DNA of 64,000 nt from Ignavibacteriales bacterium (GTDB lineage: Bacteria > Bacteroidota > Ignavibacteria > Ignavibacteriales > Ignavibacteriaceae), in contig JADJEI010000001.1 in NCBI GenBank assembly GCA_016709155.1, positions 2,016,516 to 2,080,515 on the forward strand. Reading direction: 5' to 3'. Every line of letters starts with the position of its first letter. Position 1 is the first letter of the stretch. The notes under the pieces were generated by a model. That model was not told where the DNA came from. It saw only the letters and a program-made list of their open reading frames with translations, and did not search any database. The position numbers and the translations under genes are program-made. Of this stretch, positions 25,443-35,811 are shown piece by piece.

Positions 25443-28073
25443 AGAAAATTCCTTCGGCAGATTATTTTCTTCTTCAACACTTGTCGGAACAAAATTGAGT
25501 ATTTCAATATATTTATCTCTTGCATGCTGAACGGCGCTTGCAATAATATTTTTGCTTACTCCTGCAGCAATCACAAAAGCAGCATCAACTGTGTCGCCGG
25601 CAGCTATCGTAATTGCGCCTTGAGAAATCACATGCGAAACATCTCCCGTGCCGGCAAAGTCTTTTCCAATTCCGCTTGAGATAGTCTGCCATTTTTCTGA
25701 ATCAGTAAAGCCATCATAAATAGAAAATCCTGTATCGGTGCCGTCATTTAGAATTGCCCAAAAATTATAATTGGCAGATGAGAGCAGTGCTGTGCCGATG
25801 TACGTATTTGGAACCCCATCCTCGCGGAAAACGTAACCATAATTATCGCTGTAATCATATTGGGTGATGTCACCGTTTGCATCAGCAAAATCCCAGTCAA
25901 AAAATAATCCTGCATATAAATTTGAAATAGCAGAGGCGGTGGTATTGATAAGCGAATATCTTAAAATAATATAATTGTTGTCCGGCACTTCGGCAAAAGA
26001 ATAAGAATGAAACATAACTCTGATTCCTAACTTTGAAGTTCCTGCACCGTTATCGTTGTAAACTGTTGTTCCTTCCTGATCGGCAAATTCGCCGGGAGTG
26101 AAAAGTGTAACCACTTCTTCAGTAGTGAAGTCTGTATTTTGCGAGTTCCCGGTTGAACCTCGTGCAACGTCAGAAATTTTTGTTGATGATGTGCCGAGAA
26201 TTAATGCTCCCTCGAACAAAGCATTGTCTCCCTGAAGATAAGAAAATCCATCGCCTTGCATGTTATCCGGGTAATCGTTAAAAGCAAGAGTGCCTTTGCT
26301 TGTAATAGTTAGTGCAATATCGTTCCCAAATTGTGTAGCATAAGTTGGGTTGCCGAGAGTTTCAGTCCACTGATAATCGGAGTAAGAGCCGTCTGTGTAA
26401 TTCAGCAATAATTTAATGACTGTGTTTTGTGGAAGATCGGCTGCAAGCTGAATTTTATACTTGGATGAAAAATTATTAAACTCCTGTAACGTTCCAACTG
26501 AACCGGCAAAGAAATTACCGCTTGTAATTGTAGCATAAGAATTTGATGAAGTCAGTTGAATTGAAAGATTTGAAGTAGAGTTTAGGTAATTGACAAACGT
26601 AACGCCGAGATTTAAAATTTCACCAGCTTCAAAATATCCATCACCATCCCCGCCGGGCGCATTATCATCAAACTGAAAATCAATTCCTCTTACTGAAATT
26701 GAATTTGTTGTTGATAAACTTTTGAAAGCATTAATCCTTCCTTTGCCAATCAGCTTTTGATAGCTTGGATTTATTCCATCAATGTTGTCGCTATTTACTC
26801 TTACCTGTTCACCAATTTGCAGAGCAGTATAATTTGGAAATTGAGAAGCGACGAGCGCCGCAAGCCCTGCTGTTAATGGTGTTGCCATCGAGGTTCCGCT
26901 TAAAGTTGCATAAGTATCATTCTGCCATGTCGAATAAATTATATTGCCAGGCGCAGATACATCCACCGTAGTTCCATAAGTCGAAAATGAAGATTTCGTA
27001 TCATCAGAATTTGTAGAGGCAACAGATAAAACAAAATTGTAGCCTGAAGGATAATTATTATTCTGCGCCCCGCTGTTGCCTGCCGCAGCAACTACGAGTG
27101 AGCCTTGTGCTGTGACATAGTTTATCGTCTCCTGTCCAAAGATAGAATAAGCACCCCCGCCCCAACTGCAATTTATAATTTTCGCTCCATTATCGGATGC
27201 GTAAACAATTCCTTCATAACCGAAGGCAATTAATGCCTGCCCGGTTGCACTTCGAATGTTATCCTGTGAAGTTTTTACAGGCATGATTTTACATTTATAG
27301 CCAATGCTTGCAACCCCGAGGCTGTTGTTTGTAACGGCAGAAGCGATTCCCGAAACATGAGTTCCGTGGTCAGGACGATCTTCCATCGGGTTATTGTCAG
27401 GTGTTCCACTTAAGCCGCCGAAATCCCAGCCGCGAATGTCATCTATAAAACCATTTCCATCATCATCAACACCATTGCCGGAAACCTCGTCTTTATTTTT
27501 CCAGATATTTGCGGAAAGATCAGGATGATCCCAATCCGTCCCGGTATCAACAATTCCAATCACTATGTTCGTATCGCCTTTGTTTATATCCCACGCAAGC
27601 GATGCTTGTATTTTTGATAAATTCCATTGAGAGGAATAGGATGGGTCATTGGGAGTGAACTCGAGCTCGTAGAGAAATTTTGGCTCAGCCCATTCAATTT
27701 CATTTGATTTAGATAATATTGAAGCAACTGTAAATGGATCATCATCAGAATCATATTTAACAAGAACGATTTTTCCCAAATCAGTTTTAGAGCTGTTTAT
27801 TTTGTCGGGAAAGACAGCTTCGGAACTATTCAATTTGAATTTACTTAGATAATTTTTTACTGAAAATGGAAGCACAACAAAATTGCCCGAATATACAGAT
27901 GGGGTTTCTTTCAATTTTACGATTAGCATATTCGATAAATATTTTATTTCGCCTTTCTCTAAAACTCTAATATCGCCGGCTGATGGACTGAATGCTGTAA
28001 GAAGAGAGAGGACAAAGAGCACACCTAAAACATTTCTGAAAAAAGGAAAAAAGTTTAACATAAATTGCCTCAT
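25173..28073 (-). CDS. T9SS-secreted subtilisin-like serine protease (S8)
   Basis: A 966-residue secreted protease. A signal peptide is followed by an inhibitor-like propeptide region (residues about 30-140) and the subtilase domain with Asp (GIVDTGTDWDHPDLS, residue about 175), His (DHGTHVSGIAS, about 236) and Ser (SGTSMATPL, about 393), all intact. A middle beta-rich region follows, and the last 90 residues are a T9SS type A sorting domain with NYPNPFNPTTKISW. It is likely a surface or released protease that feeds peptides. The sorting domain matches the one at 14230 in inverted orientation. Confidence 0.93.
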   Translation of the reverse strand: MRQFMLNFFPFFRNVLGVLFVLSLLTAFSPSAGDIRVLEKGEIKYLSNMLIVKLKETPSVYSGNFVVLPFSVKNYLSKFKLNSSEAVFPDKINSSKTDLGKIVLVKYDSDDDPFTVASILSKSNEIEWAEPKFLYELEFTPNDPSYSSQWNLSKIQASLAWDINKGDTNIVIGIVDTGTDWDHPDLSANIWKNKDEVSGNGVDDDGNGFIDDIRGWDFGGLSGTPDNNPMEDRPDHGTHVSGIASAVTNNSLGVASIGYKCKIMPVKTSQDNIRSATGQALIAFGYEGIVYASDNGAKIINCSWGGGAYSIFGQETINYVTAQGSLVVAAAGNSGAQNNNYPSGYNFVLSVASTNSDDTKSSFSTYGTTVDVSAPGNIIYSTWQNDTYATLSGTSMATPLTAGLAALVASQFPNYTALQIGEQVRVNSDNIDGINPSYQKLIGKGRINAFKSLSTTNSISVRGIDFQFDDNAPGGDGDGYFEAGEILNLGVTFVNYLNSTSNLSIQLTSSNSYATITSGNFFAGSVGTLQEFNNFSSKYKIQLAADLPQNTVIKLLLNYTDGSYSDYQWTETLGNPTYATQFGNDIALTITSKGTLAFNDYPDNMQGDGFSYLQGDNALFEGALILGTSSTKISDVARGSTGNSQNTDFTTEEVVTLFTPGEFADQEGTTVYNDNGAGTSKLGIRVMFHSYSFAEVPDNNYIILRYSLINTTASAISNLYAGLFFDWDFADANGDITQYDYSDNYGYVFREDGVPNTYIGTALLSSANYNFWAILNDGTDTGFSIYDGFTDSEKWQTISSGIGKDFAGTGDVSHVISQGAITIAAGDTVDAAFVIAAGVSKNIIASAVQHARDKYIEILNFVPTSVEEENNLPKEFSLEQNYPNPFNPTTKISWQSPVGSHQTLKIYDLLGNEVAVLVDEFRQAGIYEVEFNASQLSSGVYFYTLKVYPVSGAGSFIETKKLILIK

Positions 28074-28130
28074 AAAAAACGTATTGAAAAATCTGAAGTA
28101 ATATTAAAAAATAGAAATGTATAAACAAGC

Positions 28131-28167
28131 GAAAAGGGTTTGCGCTCTCGGCACGCAAACCCTTTTC
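28131..28167 (-). terminator. Terminator hairpin after lipoprotein gene
   Basis: A 14-base perfect stem, GAAAAGGGTTTGCG paired with CGCAAACCCTTTTC around a 9-base loop, lies directly after the lipoprotein stop in its reading direction. The T run is within the stem end, so termination could be bidirectional. Confidence 0.75.
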
Positions 28168-28187
28168 TATTATTTGGAGGAGGAAGA

Positions 28188-28604
28188 TTATTGAACGGTA
28201 TAGCTTTCGGTGCGTGTAAACGCTGTACCACCGGTAACTAAAGTCCCGACAAATGTGAAAGTCCACTGTTGACCGGCAGTAACACCTGTATATTCGGTCG
28301 GCCAATAATACAAAGTGTCCTTGCTAAAGACAAAATCAGGTAAAGGATTCGAAACGGTATCAGCAAATTGTGCCGAGGTTACTGCAGCAATACCAGAATT
28401 AAGTTTAACATCAACACTCGGTTTAAAGAGAAACGCCATTGCATTCTGCTGCTGATCAAATTCCTGTTGAATTGAAAATGTGACAGTAGCGTTATTCCCA
28501 CCTCCTGGAACTATCGGATTGCTGCTGCTGCTGTCGTCTTTACTGCAACTCGAATAAACGATAACAACCAGGAGAGAAGCGAAAATCAATAATATTTTTT
28601 TCAT
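28188..28604 (-). CDS. Small lipoprotein, unknown function
   Basis: A 138-residue protein with a lipoprotein signal peptide: hydrophobic segment then VYSSC (cysteine about residue 20), followed by a Ser/Asp/Gly-rich linker (KDDSSSSNPIVPGGGNN). The rest is beta-rich without a family I recognise. It lies downstream of the outer-membrane barrel gene and probably belongs to the same unit; it could be an envelope accessory (inference). Confidence 0.8.
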   Translation of the reverse strand: MKKILLIFASLLVVIVYSSCSKDDSSSSNPIVPGGGNNATVTFSIQQEFDQQQNAMAFLFKPSVDVKLNSGIAAVTSAQFADTVSNPLPDFVFSKDTLYYWPTEYTGVTAGQQWTFTFVGTLVTGGTAFTRTESYTVQ

Positions 28605-28647
28605 AATAATCTTTCAAAAATTCCACTAAAGTTTTTCTGCTTCAACA

Positions 28648-29313
28648 TTATAACAGAGCAAACTTAACAGCAGTTGTGAATTGAATTGTTAATATTTTTG
28701 CTTTAATGTCAGATTGAACATTCGTTAAGCCATACTCAAATCCAAGTTGTGGCGTTAAAAATATAGAACCAAGTTTAATATCATACCCTGTTCCAAATTT
28801 TAATGCAAATCTTACGAGCATATTTTGAAGTGATCCGGTTGCTTTCGTTGAACCATCATTAAAAGTAACCTGGTTATTTTGGGAGGTAATCCTTATGTCA
28901 TAAGAACCCTGGACATTAAAACCAACCGCCGGACCAAACAAAAAGTAGAAACTACTGCTCGGCACAGTCACTTTAAAGAGTGGCTCAACCATAAAATAGG
29001 CAATGCTTTGGTCATTATCGACAGTGTACGAAATTCCCTGTACACTACCTTCTGTTGATGTTCCGCCGCTTCGGTTGTCATAGAATTGCATATTTGTTTG
29101 AAGGCCAATGACCGGAGTAAATGACATATCAACAACAGCACCGATTATCATTCCAATCCCACTTGGTGTTTCCTGGAGGTCTGAACCAGTACCTATGTTA
29201 TAATTCAACCCTACCTGTGGTCCGAGTCTTAAATGAAATTGGGCATTAGTTGTGGTGGCGAAGAAAGTAACCAAGAAAAGAGAAACGAATAGAACTGTAA
29301 TCATTTTTTTCAT
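28648..29313 (-). CDS. Outer-membrane beta-barrel protein (PorT/OmpA-like)
   Basis: About 221 residues. It has a signal peptide (MKKMITVLFVSL, cut after NAQ) and an alternating hydrophobic pattern beginning FHLRLGPQVGLNYNIG and repeating GYDIKLGSIFLTPQLGFEYGL, typical of outer-membrane barrels of the outer-membrane beta-barrel/PorT family of FCB bacteria. The ATG at 29313 is supported by AAAGGAG 6 bases upstream; the reading frame is open 16 codons further. It may be a transport or structural porin (inference). Confidence 0.82.
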   Translation of the reverse strand: MKKMITVLFVSLFLVTFFATTTNAQFHLRLGPQVGLNYNIGTGSDLQETPSGIGMIIGAVVDMSFTPVIGLQTNMQFYDNRSGGTSTEGSVQGISYTVDNDQSIAYFMVEPLFKVTVPSSSFYFLFGPAVGFNVQGSYDIRITSQNNQVTFNDGSTKATGSLQNMLVRFALKFGTGYDIKLGSIFLTPQLGFEYGLTNVQSDIKAKILTIQFTTAVKFALL

Positions 29314-29546
29314 AGAGCACTCCTTTGAGATGGTTGTATATTTATAGAAACAGTTAAGCACTAAGTAAATTTATTTTTCCTGTCCTTAAAATTGAAAAAA
29401 AAAGTTAATGATTCAAGTTTTTATTTAACTTTTTGAAATAATTCTACAGACTCTTCCGAAACCAAAAGAAATGCTGATAAGCAAATGATTTATATTTCTT
29501 TCGGTTTTTATTTTTATTTTCTAATACAAATATTTATGGAAATTAT

Positions 29547-31199
29547 TTGGCAACTATAGATTACTTCATAATCGCTTTTTATTTTGCCGTATCAATAAGT
29601 ATTGCGCTTTACTATTCTAAAAGAAGCAGTAAAAACACAACTGAATTTTTCCTTTCCGGCAGAAACTTGCCATGGTACCTTGCCGGATTATCAATGGTTG
29701 CCACCACCTTTGCTGCGGATACACCGCTTGCCGTAACCGAGTTGGTTGCAAAGAATGGTATTGCCGGAAACTGGATCTGGTGGAATTTTGCCTTTGGGGG
29801 AGTGCTTACTGTTTTCTTCTTTGCAAAACTCTGGAGACGTTCGGGAATTATGACCGAAGCCGAATTTGCCGAGTTAAGATATTCCGGCAAGCCGGCAAAA
29901 TTTTTGAGAGGCTTCAGAGCTTTGTATCTTGGAATATTCATGAACGTAATTATTATGGGGTGGGTAAATAAAGCCCTCGTAAATATTCTTATGATCATGT
30001 TCAACATTCCTGAATCTGAAGTTTTATTTTATGTTTTCGGTTGTATGGTTATTGTAGCATTTTATTCGGCTCTTGGCGGATTGTGGGGAGTGGTAGTAAC
30101 TGATGCCTTCCAATTTATAATCGCAATGATCTCGTGTATAATATTATCAATACTCGTTATTAATTCTCCTGAAATAAATGGAATCGCAGGATTGAAGAAT
30201 AAATTATCCGATTCAGTCCTTAATTTTTTGCCCACCCTTTCCGGCAGCGAGACTATTACCGGGACATTCTCATTAACAATTTCTGCATTCATTGCATACA
30301 TAGCTATTATCTGGTGGGCTTCGTGGTATCCCGGCGCGGAGCCAGGAGGCGGCGGCTATGTCGCACAAAGAATGATGTCAGCTAAAAATGAGAAGCATTC
30401 ATTATTCGCCACTTTATTTTTTCAGATTGCTCATTATGCAATTCGTCCCTGGCCATGGATTTTAGTCGGGCTCGCTTCAATAGTTCTTTATCCTGAATTA
30501 TCTCCTTCTGAAAAGGGATTGGGTTATGTTTATGCAATGAGAGATTTTCTGCCTTCCGGCGTTAAGGGGTTGTTAGTCGCAGCATTCTTCGCAGCTTATA
30601 TGAGCACTATTGCTACTCAGCTTAACTGGGGCACATCATATATAATAAATGATTTTTATAAAAGATTTTTGAGACAGGATAAAAGTGAAAAAGAATATGT
30701 TGCTTCTTCAAGAATCACTACAATTTTATTAATGGTTGTTTCTGTTTTTACAACTTTGCTGATCAATCAAATTTCCGGGGCGTGGCAATTTATTATTGAG
30801 TGCGGTGCCGGAGTTGGATTGGTGCTTATCCTGCGATGGTATTGGTGGCGAATAAATGCATGGTCAGAAATTTCTGCAATGATTACGCCTTTTATTATTT
30901 ATCCAATTATAAAATATTTTGGTGTAGAATTTCCTTCTACACTTTTTTATTTAGTTTCGATAAATACAATTGTTTGGCTGTCAATAACATTCTTGACAAA
31001 GCCTACTGACGAAGAAGTATTGATGAAATTTTATAAGAGAGTTTACCCGGGCGGGGCTTTATGGAAAAAAATTTCGTCAAAAAGTTCTGTTCCTGAAAAC
31101 AATGGTAACTTTTTTCATTTGTTTATTAACTGGGCATTAGGAGTTATTTTAGTCTATACATTTTTATTCGGTTCAGGAGCAATAATACTTGGGAAATAA
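29547..31199 (+). CDS. Sodium:solute symporter (SSS family)
   Basis: A 550-residue membrane transporter with about 13 helices, opening DYFIIAFYFAVSISIALYYSKRS and FLSGRNLPWYLAGLSMVATTFAADTP, the SSS signature region. The start is TTG at 29547; an upstream ATG at 29536 is out of frame and ends in a stop. The solute cannot be predicted. It is followed with a small overlap or short gap by a HAD gene. Confidence 0.9.
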   Translation: MATIDYFIIAFYFAVSISIALYYSKRSSKNTTEFFLSGRNLPWYLAGLSMVATTFAADTPLAVTELVAKNGIAGNWIWWNFAFGGVLTVFFFAKLWRRSGIMTEAEFAELRYSGKPAKFLRGFRALYLGIFMNVIIMGWVNKALVNILMIMFNIPESEVLFYVFGCMVIVAFYSALGGLWGVVVTDAFQFIIAMISCIILSILVINSPEINGIAGLKNKLSDSVLNFLPTLSGSETITGTFSLTISAFIAYIAIIWWASWYPGAEPGGGGYVAQRMMSAKNEKHSLFATLFFQIAHYAIRPWPWILVGLASIVLYPELSPSEKGLGYVYAMRDFLPSGVKGLLVAAFFAAYMSTIATQLNWGTSYIINDFYKRFLRQDKSEKEYVASSRITTILLMVVSVFTTLLINQISGAWQFIIECGAGVGLVLILRWYWWRINAWSEISAMITPFIIYPIIKYFGVEFPSTLFYLVSINTIVWLSITFLTKPTDEEVLMKFYKRVYPGGALWKKISSKSSVPENNGNFFHLFINWALGVILVYTFLFGSGAIILGK

Positions 31200-31206
31200 A
31201 ATTATA

Positions 31207-32061
31207 ATGACTCACAAAGATATTTTAAAAAAAATAAAATTTATCGTTTTTGATCTTGATGGAACTTTACTGAATGATGATGGCAATATTGGTGAAGAAT
31301 CAATAAGACTAATCCGCGATTTAAAAAAACTTGATGTCCGTTTTAGCTTCGCTACCGGAAGGCTTCATAATGCCATCACAAGGTTTGTTGAAGAACTTGA
31401 GATTGTATGCCCAATTATTTCTTTAGACGGTTGTCTTATTAAAAATCATAAACAAGATAAAGTTATTTTTGAATCTTCCATCAAAGAAAAATATGTTAAA
31501 AAAGCTGTGCGCCTCGCGGATGATTTGCTTGTTACTATCGTTTTATGTCATGCCGATGCTATCTACTACACCGAGAACAATTCATCCATCATTCGTATAA
31601 TGAACAAAGCAAGTGCACAATATCAGCAGGTTGATTCTTATGACAATTACTTTGGAAGTACACTTGAGATAGTATTTGCAGGCGATCAAAAGGATTCGAT
31701 GAAATATATTTATGACAGACTCAGTTTTCCATACAGCCTCGGTTTAAATACTTCCTTTTACAGATCAAAAAGTAAAGAAAATATTTTCTATGTTGAAGTG
31801 AGAAAAGCAGGAATATCTAAAGGCAAGAGTTTTTTAAGATTAATGAAACATTATAAAGTCAAACCGGAAGAAGCTGTTGTCATAGGTGATTGGTATAACG
31901 ATTTGAGTTTATTTGAAACAGGCGCTTATAAAGTTGCCGTTGCTAATGCCATCCCGGAATTAAAAAACAAAGCTGACTATGTCACTTCCTCGACAAACCA
32001 TCAGGATGGGGTTGCAGAATTTTTACACCTGCTTCTTAAGGTAAAACTCGGTAAAAAATGA
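31207..32061 (+). CDS. HAD-family hydrolase, Cof-type
   Basis: A protein of about 284 residues with HAD motif I FDLDGTLLNDDG, motif II FATGR, a large C2-type cap, and SKGKSFLRLMKHY...VIGDWYNDLSLFE with the Lys and acidic motifs. Cof-type members dephosphorylate sugar phosphates or flavin nucleotides; the substrate is not known. ATG at 31207 is preferred over TTG at 31189. Its stop overlaps the PgpH start (ATGA). Confidence 0.88.
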   Translation: MTHKDILKKIKFIVFDLDGTLLNDDGNIGEESIRLIRDLKKLDVRFSFATGRLHNAITRFVEELEIVCPIISLDGCLIKNHKQDKVIFESSIKEKYVKKAVRLADDLLVTIVLCHADAIYYTENNSSIIRIMNKASAQYQQVDSYDNYFGSTLEIVFAGDQKDSMKYIYDRLSFPYSLGLNTSFYRSKSKENIFYVEVRKAGISKGKSFLRLMKHYKVKPEEAVVIGDWYNDLSLFETGAYKVAVANAIPELKNKADYVTSSTNHQDGVAEFLHLLLKVKLGKK

Positions 32062-34268
32062 AATCAAAAAGCATCGCAATGAAAAAAGGAAGAAAGCGCG
32101 TAAAATTATTAATAGGATTGGTTACAATCCTTTTAATAGTTTTAATGTTTCCACACGGCGAATCAATCGAATCAGAGGTTACCATTGGTTCAATCTGGAT
32201 ACAGGACGATCTTATTGCTCCATTCAGTTTCCCTGTTTTTAAAGACCCGATCAAATACAAGAAGGAATTAATTTCAGCGGAGAAAAGGATTTATCCCGTT
32301 TTTCAAAAAAGTATTACCCCAGCCTACCCCGGAATTGATTCTTTAAAAATATTCAACGATTATATTCTAAAATTAATTGATCAGCAGTTTTCACTTAGCA
32401 ACCCGGAATCAGAGAACCCAACTTTTCTAAGCAGCACATCATTTGACTATCTAAGAAATCTTCGTCTGCAGGAAAGAAATCCTCTGTTTAACAACAAAAC
32501 AACTATCAAGGAAATTTTTAATACCACAGCATTTGTGTTAAATGAGATTTATAAGAAGGGGATTATTGAACAAACAGAATTAAAATGGAAGCGGGATAGT
32601 ATCGCAATTCGTACTGGAAACATTGATCGGATTGATCGGGCTGATAAATTCCTTTCTGTTGAATCTGCACATAATCTATTTGTTTCTGTTGTTCAAAAAC
32701 TAAATATTTCTGACGAACAAAAAAAAATAATTACCGAATACGGTAGTCATTTCCTTCTGTCCAATATTTTGTTTAATGAATCCTTAACGAATGAATTAAT
32801 AGAGCAAACACGAAAAACAGTTTCAAGATATGCGGGCATTGTAAATGAAAATGAGAGAATAGTTGCAAAGCACGATAGAATAAGTGAAGAAACTAAACTT
32901 AAAATTGATTCGTATCGGAATGCTAAAGGTGAAAGACTCGGAGAAGACGGTTTCATTTTTCAAATGCTTGGCAAATTTATCCACGTATCATTCATCATAT
33001 CTTTACTGCTTATCTATCTGTATTTATTTCGCAAAAAAATATTTTATGATAATAATAAAATTTTCCTCATTTCGCTTATTATCCTGTTTATTTCTTTTAT
33101 CACCTACCTTATAAATCAAATATACATTAGCGCACCAATACAGCTATTAATTTTTATTCCAGCCGCATCAATGCTTCTTACAATCATATTTGATTCAAGG
33201 GTGGGTTTTTATTCCACCGTTATAATAGCATTGATTGCCGGTGCTTTGCGCGGAAATGATTATTCATTTGCTTTAACAAATTTATTTGCTGGTGCGCTTG
33301 CAGTTTATACAGTACGTGACATTAAAAATCGTTCGCAAATATTCAGATCATTTTTATACATTCTAATTGGCTACATAGTTGCACTTTCTGCCTTTGCACT
33401 CGAACGATTTGCAGGTATTCAATCAATAATAATTGAATTCGCATTTGCCGGTTCCAATGCATTGATAAGCCCGGTATTAACTTATGGCTTACTGATTTTC
33501 TTCGAGAGGTTTTTTAATATAACGACTGATCTAACATTACTTGAGCTGTCTAACTTTGACAGACCGTTGCTCAAAGAACTTGCCAACAAAACTCCCGGAA
33601 CATTTAACCACTCCCTTTCGATGGGAACTCTGGCCGAAGCTGCATCTGAAAAAATAAATGCAAATGCTCTATTAGCACGTGTCGGGGCTTATTATCATGA
33701 TGTTGGAAAGACATTTTCACCGCAGAATTTTGTCGAAAATCAATCAGGGAAAAAGAACATTCATGAAGATCTTACTCCTGAAGAAAGCGTCAAGCTGTTA
33801 ATCAATCATGTGAATAATGGGATAGAACTTGCAACACAAAATAATTTACCGGCTGAAATAATTAATTTTATTCCAATGCATCATGGTACTTCGGTAATGA
33901 CATTCTTTTTTGAAAAAGCTAAAAAACATTATGGTGAAGAAAAAGTTCTCGAAAAGAATTACAGGTACCCCGGACCTAAACCAAATACAAAAGAGACCGC
34001 GATAGTAATGCTTGCTGATGGATGCGAATCCGCTGTCCGTTCTATCGAAGATCCCAATGCTGAAAAAGTTGAAAATGTAATTGAGAGCGTGATCAATAAC
34101 CGCATACGGGAAGGACAGCTCGATGATTCGCCAATCACATTCAGTGATATTGCTAAAATTAAGGAGTCTTTTATTAATATTTTAGTTGGTAATTATCACA
34201 AGCGTATCCGATATCCAAAACAAGATGAAATTGAAAAAGGTTCTGAAGAAAAAACACATCCCGAATAG
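32058..34268 (+). CDS. PgpH-type c-di-AMP phosphodiesterase (7TM-HD)
   Basis: A 736-residue membrane protein with an N-terminal helix, an extracytoplasmic 7TMR-HDED-type domain, about seven membrane helices (330-500) and a C-terminal HD domain: NHSLSMGTLAEAASEK, AYYHDVGKTFSPQNF, HHGTSVMTFF and LADGCESAVRS carry the metal ligands. This is the architecture of PgpH, which hydrolyses the second messenger c-di-AMP to pApA. An ATGA overlap with the upstream HAD gene indicates coupling; the recombinase gene begins inside its 3' end. Confidence 0.93.
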   Translation: MKSKSIAMKKGRKRVKLLIGLVTILLIVLMFPHGESIESEVTIGSIWIQDDLIAPFSFPVFKDPIKYKKELISAEKRIYPVFQKSITPAYPGIDSLKIFNDYILKLIDQQFSLSNPESENPTFLSSTSFDYLRNLRLQERNPLFNNKTTIKEIFNTTAFVLNEIYKKGIIEQTELKWKRDSIAIRTGNIDRIDRADKFLSVESAHNLFVSVVQKLNISDEQKKIITEYGSHFLLSNILFNESLTNELIEQTRKTVSRYAGIVNENERIVAKHDRISEETKLKIDSYRNAKGERLGEDGFIFQMLGKFIHVSFIISLLLIYLYLFRKKIFYDNNKIFLISLIILFISFITYLINQIYISAPIQLLIFIPAASMLLTIIFDSRVGFYSTVIIALIAGALRGNDYSFALTNLFAGALAVYTVRDIKNRSQIFRSFLYILIGYIVALSAFALERFAGIQSIIIEFAFAGSNALISPVLTYGLLIFFERFFNITTDLTLLELSNFDRPLLKELANKTPGTFNHSLSMGTLAEAASEKINANALLARVGAYYHDVGKTFSPQNFVENQSGKKNIHEDLTPEESVKLLINHVNNGIELATQNNLPAEIINFIPMHHGTSVMTFFFEKAKKHYGEEKVLEKNYRYPGPKPNTKETAIVMLADGCESAVRSIEDPNAEKVENVIESVINNRIREGQLDDSPITFSDIAKIKESFINILVGNYHKRIRYPKQDEIEKGSEEKTHPE

Positions 34269-35155
34269 TATTTTTCTTGAGGAATACCTCGGTGTATTGA
34301 AATTAGAAAAAAATCTTTCTGCAAATACAATTTCTGCATATGACAATGATATTTCTGCTTTATTGAATTTCTTTGATCAGAAAAATATTTCTGACTTCTC
34401 TCAAGTGAAACAATCTGACCTAAATTCATTTTTTAGATTATTAGCCCGCTTAGGTTTAACCGGAAAATCAGCAAAGCGATATCACTCATCATTAAAAGGT
34501 TTTTTCAAATACTTATTCAAAAGCAATTACATTCTTAAAAATCCATTTGAAAGAATTTCCGCACCTAAAATTTCCAAAAGCCTTCCAGCGGTTTTATCAT
34601 TTAATGAAATAGATTTAATCCTATCACAGCCTGATATAGAAGACAAGCTCGGCTTACGGGACAAAGCAATGCTTGAAACTTTTTATGCGTGCGGGCTCCG
34701 CATTTCAGAATTAATAAATCTTCATATAGCGGATTTATTTTTTGATGAAGAGGTTATTCGTGTTTTTGGGAAAGGATCAAAAGAAAGGATTGTACCCATC
34801 GGTTCAAGTGCTATTAAATGGATTAACAAATACTTAAACAAAAGTCGAATAATAATCGAAAAGAAAGATAAAAGTGAAAATATTCTTTTTCTAAACTTTC
34901 GCGGTAAAAAATTATCGAGAATGGGGGTCTGGAAAATTGTAAAAAAATATACACTCGCAGCAGAAATAAAAAAGGGAAATGCACCCGCACACTTTTCGTC
35001 ATTCTTTTGCAACACATCTTCTTGAGGGTGGGGCAGACCTTCGCGCTGTGCAGGAAATGCTTGGGCATTCTGATATTTCTACTACACAGATTTATACTCA
35101 TATTAACCGTGATTACATTAAACAAATTCATAAAGATTTTCACCCGAGAGGATAA
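34225..35155 (+). pseudogene. XerC/XerD-type tyrosine recombinase with +1 frameshift
   Basis: A tyrosine recombinase of about 308 residues if corrected. The first frame carries the SAM-like N-terminal domain (LEKNLSANTISAYDNDIS) and catalytic Arg and Lys (CGLRISEL, GKGSKERIVPIG), and then leaves the frame in AAATAAAAAAGGG at about 34965-34975. The next frame continues MHPHTFRHSFATHLLEGGAD, LGHSDISTTQIYTHI, which holds the remaining catalytic His, Arg, His and Tyr. Deleting one A from the A run joins them exactly. As written the product lacks the nucleophile. The sense is +1, so it is not a standard -1 slippage. Start ATG 34225 overlaps PgpH. Confidence 0.88.
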
Positions 35156-35160
35156 TTATT

Positions 35161-35811
35161 TTGCCCGACATTCAAATAAGTGAACGACTCATTTCATTTC
35201 TAACTTTTCTTCCAATGTTTTTTATTTCGATTACCATACACGAATTTGCACATGCATATTCTGCTTCAAAGCTGGGGGATAACACAGCCAAAAATCTTGG
35301 CAGGTTAACTCTAAATCCGTTTAAACATTCAGATTTAATAGGCACTTTGATCATGCCGATTGCATCATTCGCAAGCGGCTTTGCTTTGATTGGCTGGGCA
35401 AAACCTGTTCCTATAGATAGAAGAAATTTTAAAAGTTCGCTTCGGGATGATGCGATAGTTTCAGCGGCAGGCCCGTTTGCAAATCTACTACTTGCTTTTT
35501 TCTTTTTTGTTTTATTTAACATATTTATAAATGTTGAATTTGAATATCAATCGCAAGTGGTAAACATTTTTTGGTACGGAGTTTTTTTCAATATTTTTTT
35601 ATTTGCATTCAATCTTCTGCCTATCCCCCCGCTTGACGGCTCTCATATTTTATTTGATATATTTCCGAATCAATTCACGGCTAAAATCGCATCACTTGGT
35701 ATTTACGGATCAATTATTTTAATGCTGTTCATTTACAGCCCCCTCTGGAAATATTTTATGTCGCTCATTACTTCCGCATTAAATTTTCTTTTATCACTGA
35801 CAGGTATTTAA
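35161..35811 (+). CDS. Site-2 protease-type metalloprotease (M50)
   Basis: A 216-residue membrane protein with the zinc motif HEFAH (residue about 27), the second motif NLLPIPPLDGSHI (about 155), and GWAKPVPIDRRNF between them. This is a compact M50 intramembrane protease of the FtsH-independent YwhC/Rv-type group; regulated intramembrane proteolysis is the family role, substrate unknown. The start is TTG at 35161, 5 bases after the recombinase stop. It is followed immediately by a lipoprotein. Confidence 0.88.
   Translation: MPDIQISERLISFLTFLPMFFISITIHEFAHAYSASKLGDNTAKNLGRLTLNPFKHSDLIGTLIMPIASFASGFALIGWAKPVPIDRRNFKSSLRDDAIVSAAGPFANLLLAFFFFVLFNIFINVEFEYQSQVVNIFWYGVFFNIFLFAFNLLPIPPLDGSHILFDIFPNQFTAKIASLGIYGSIILMLFIYSPLWKYFMSLITSALNFLLSLTGI

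Noticed and set aside
34960..34980. A AAA AAG slippery heptamer in xerC/D
   Set aside because: The downstream half lies in the +1 frame, opposite to the -1 shift this heptamer causes.
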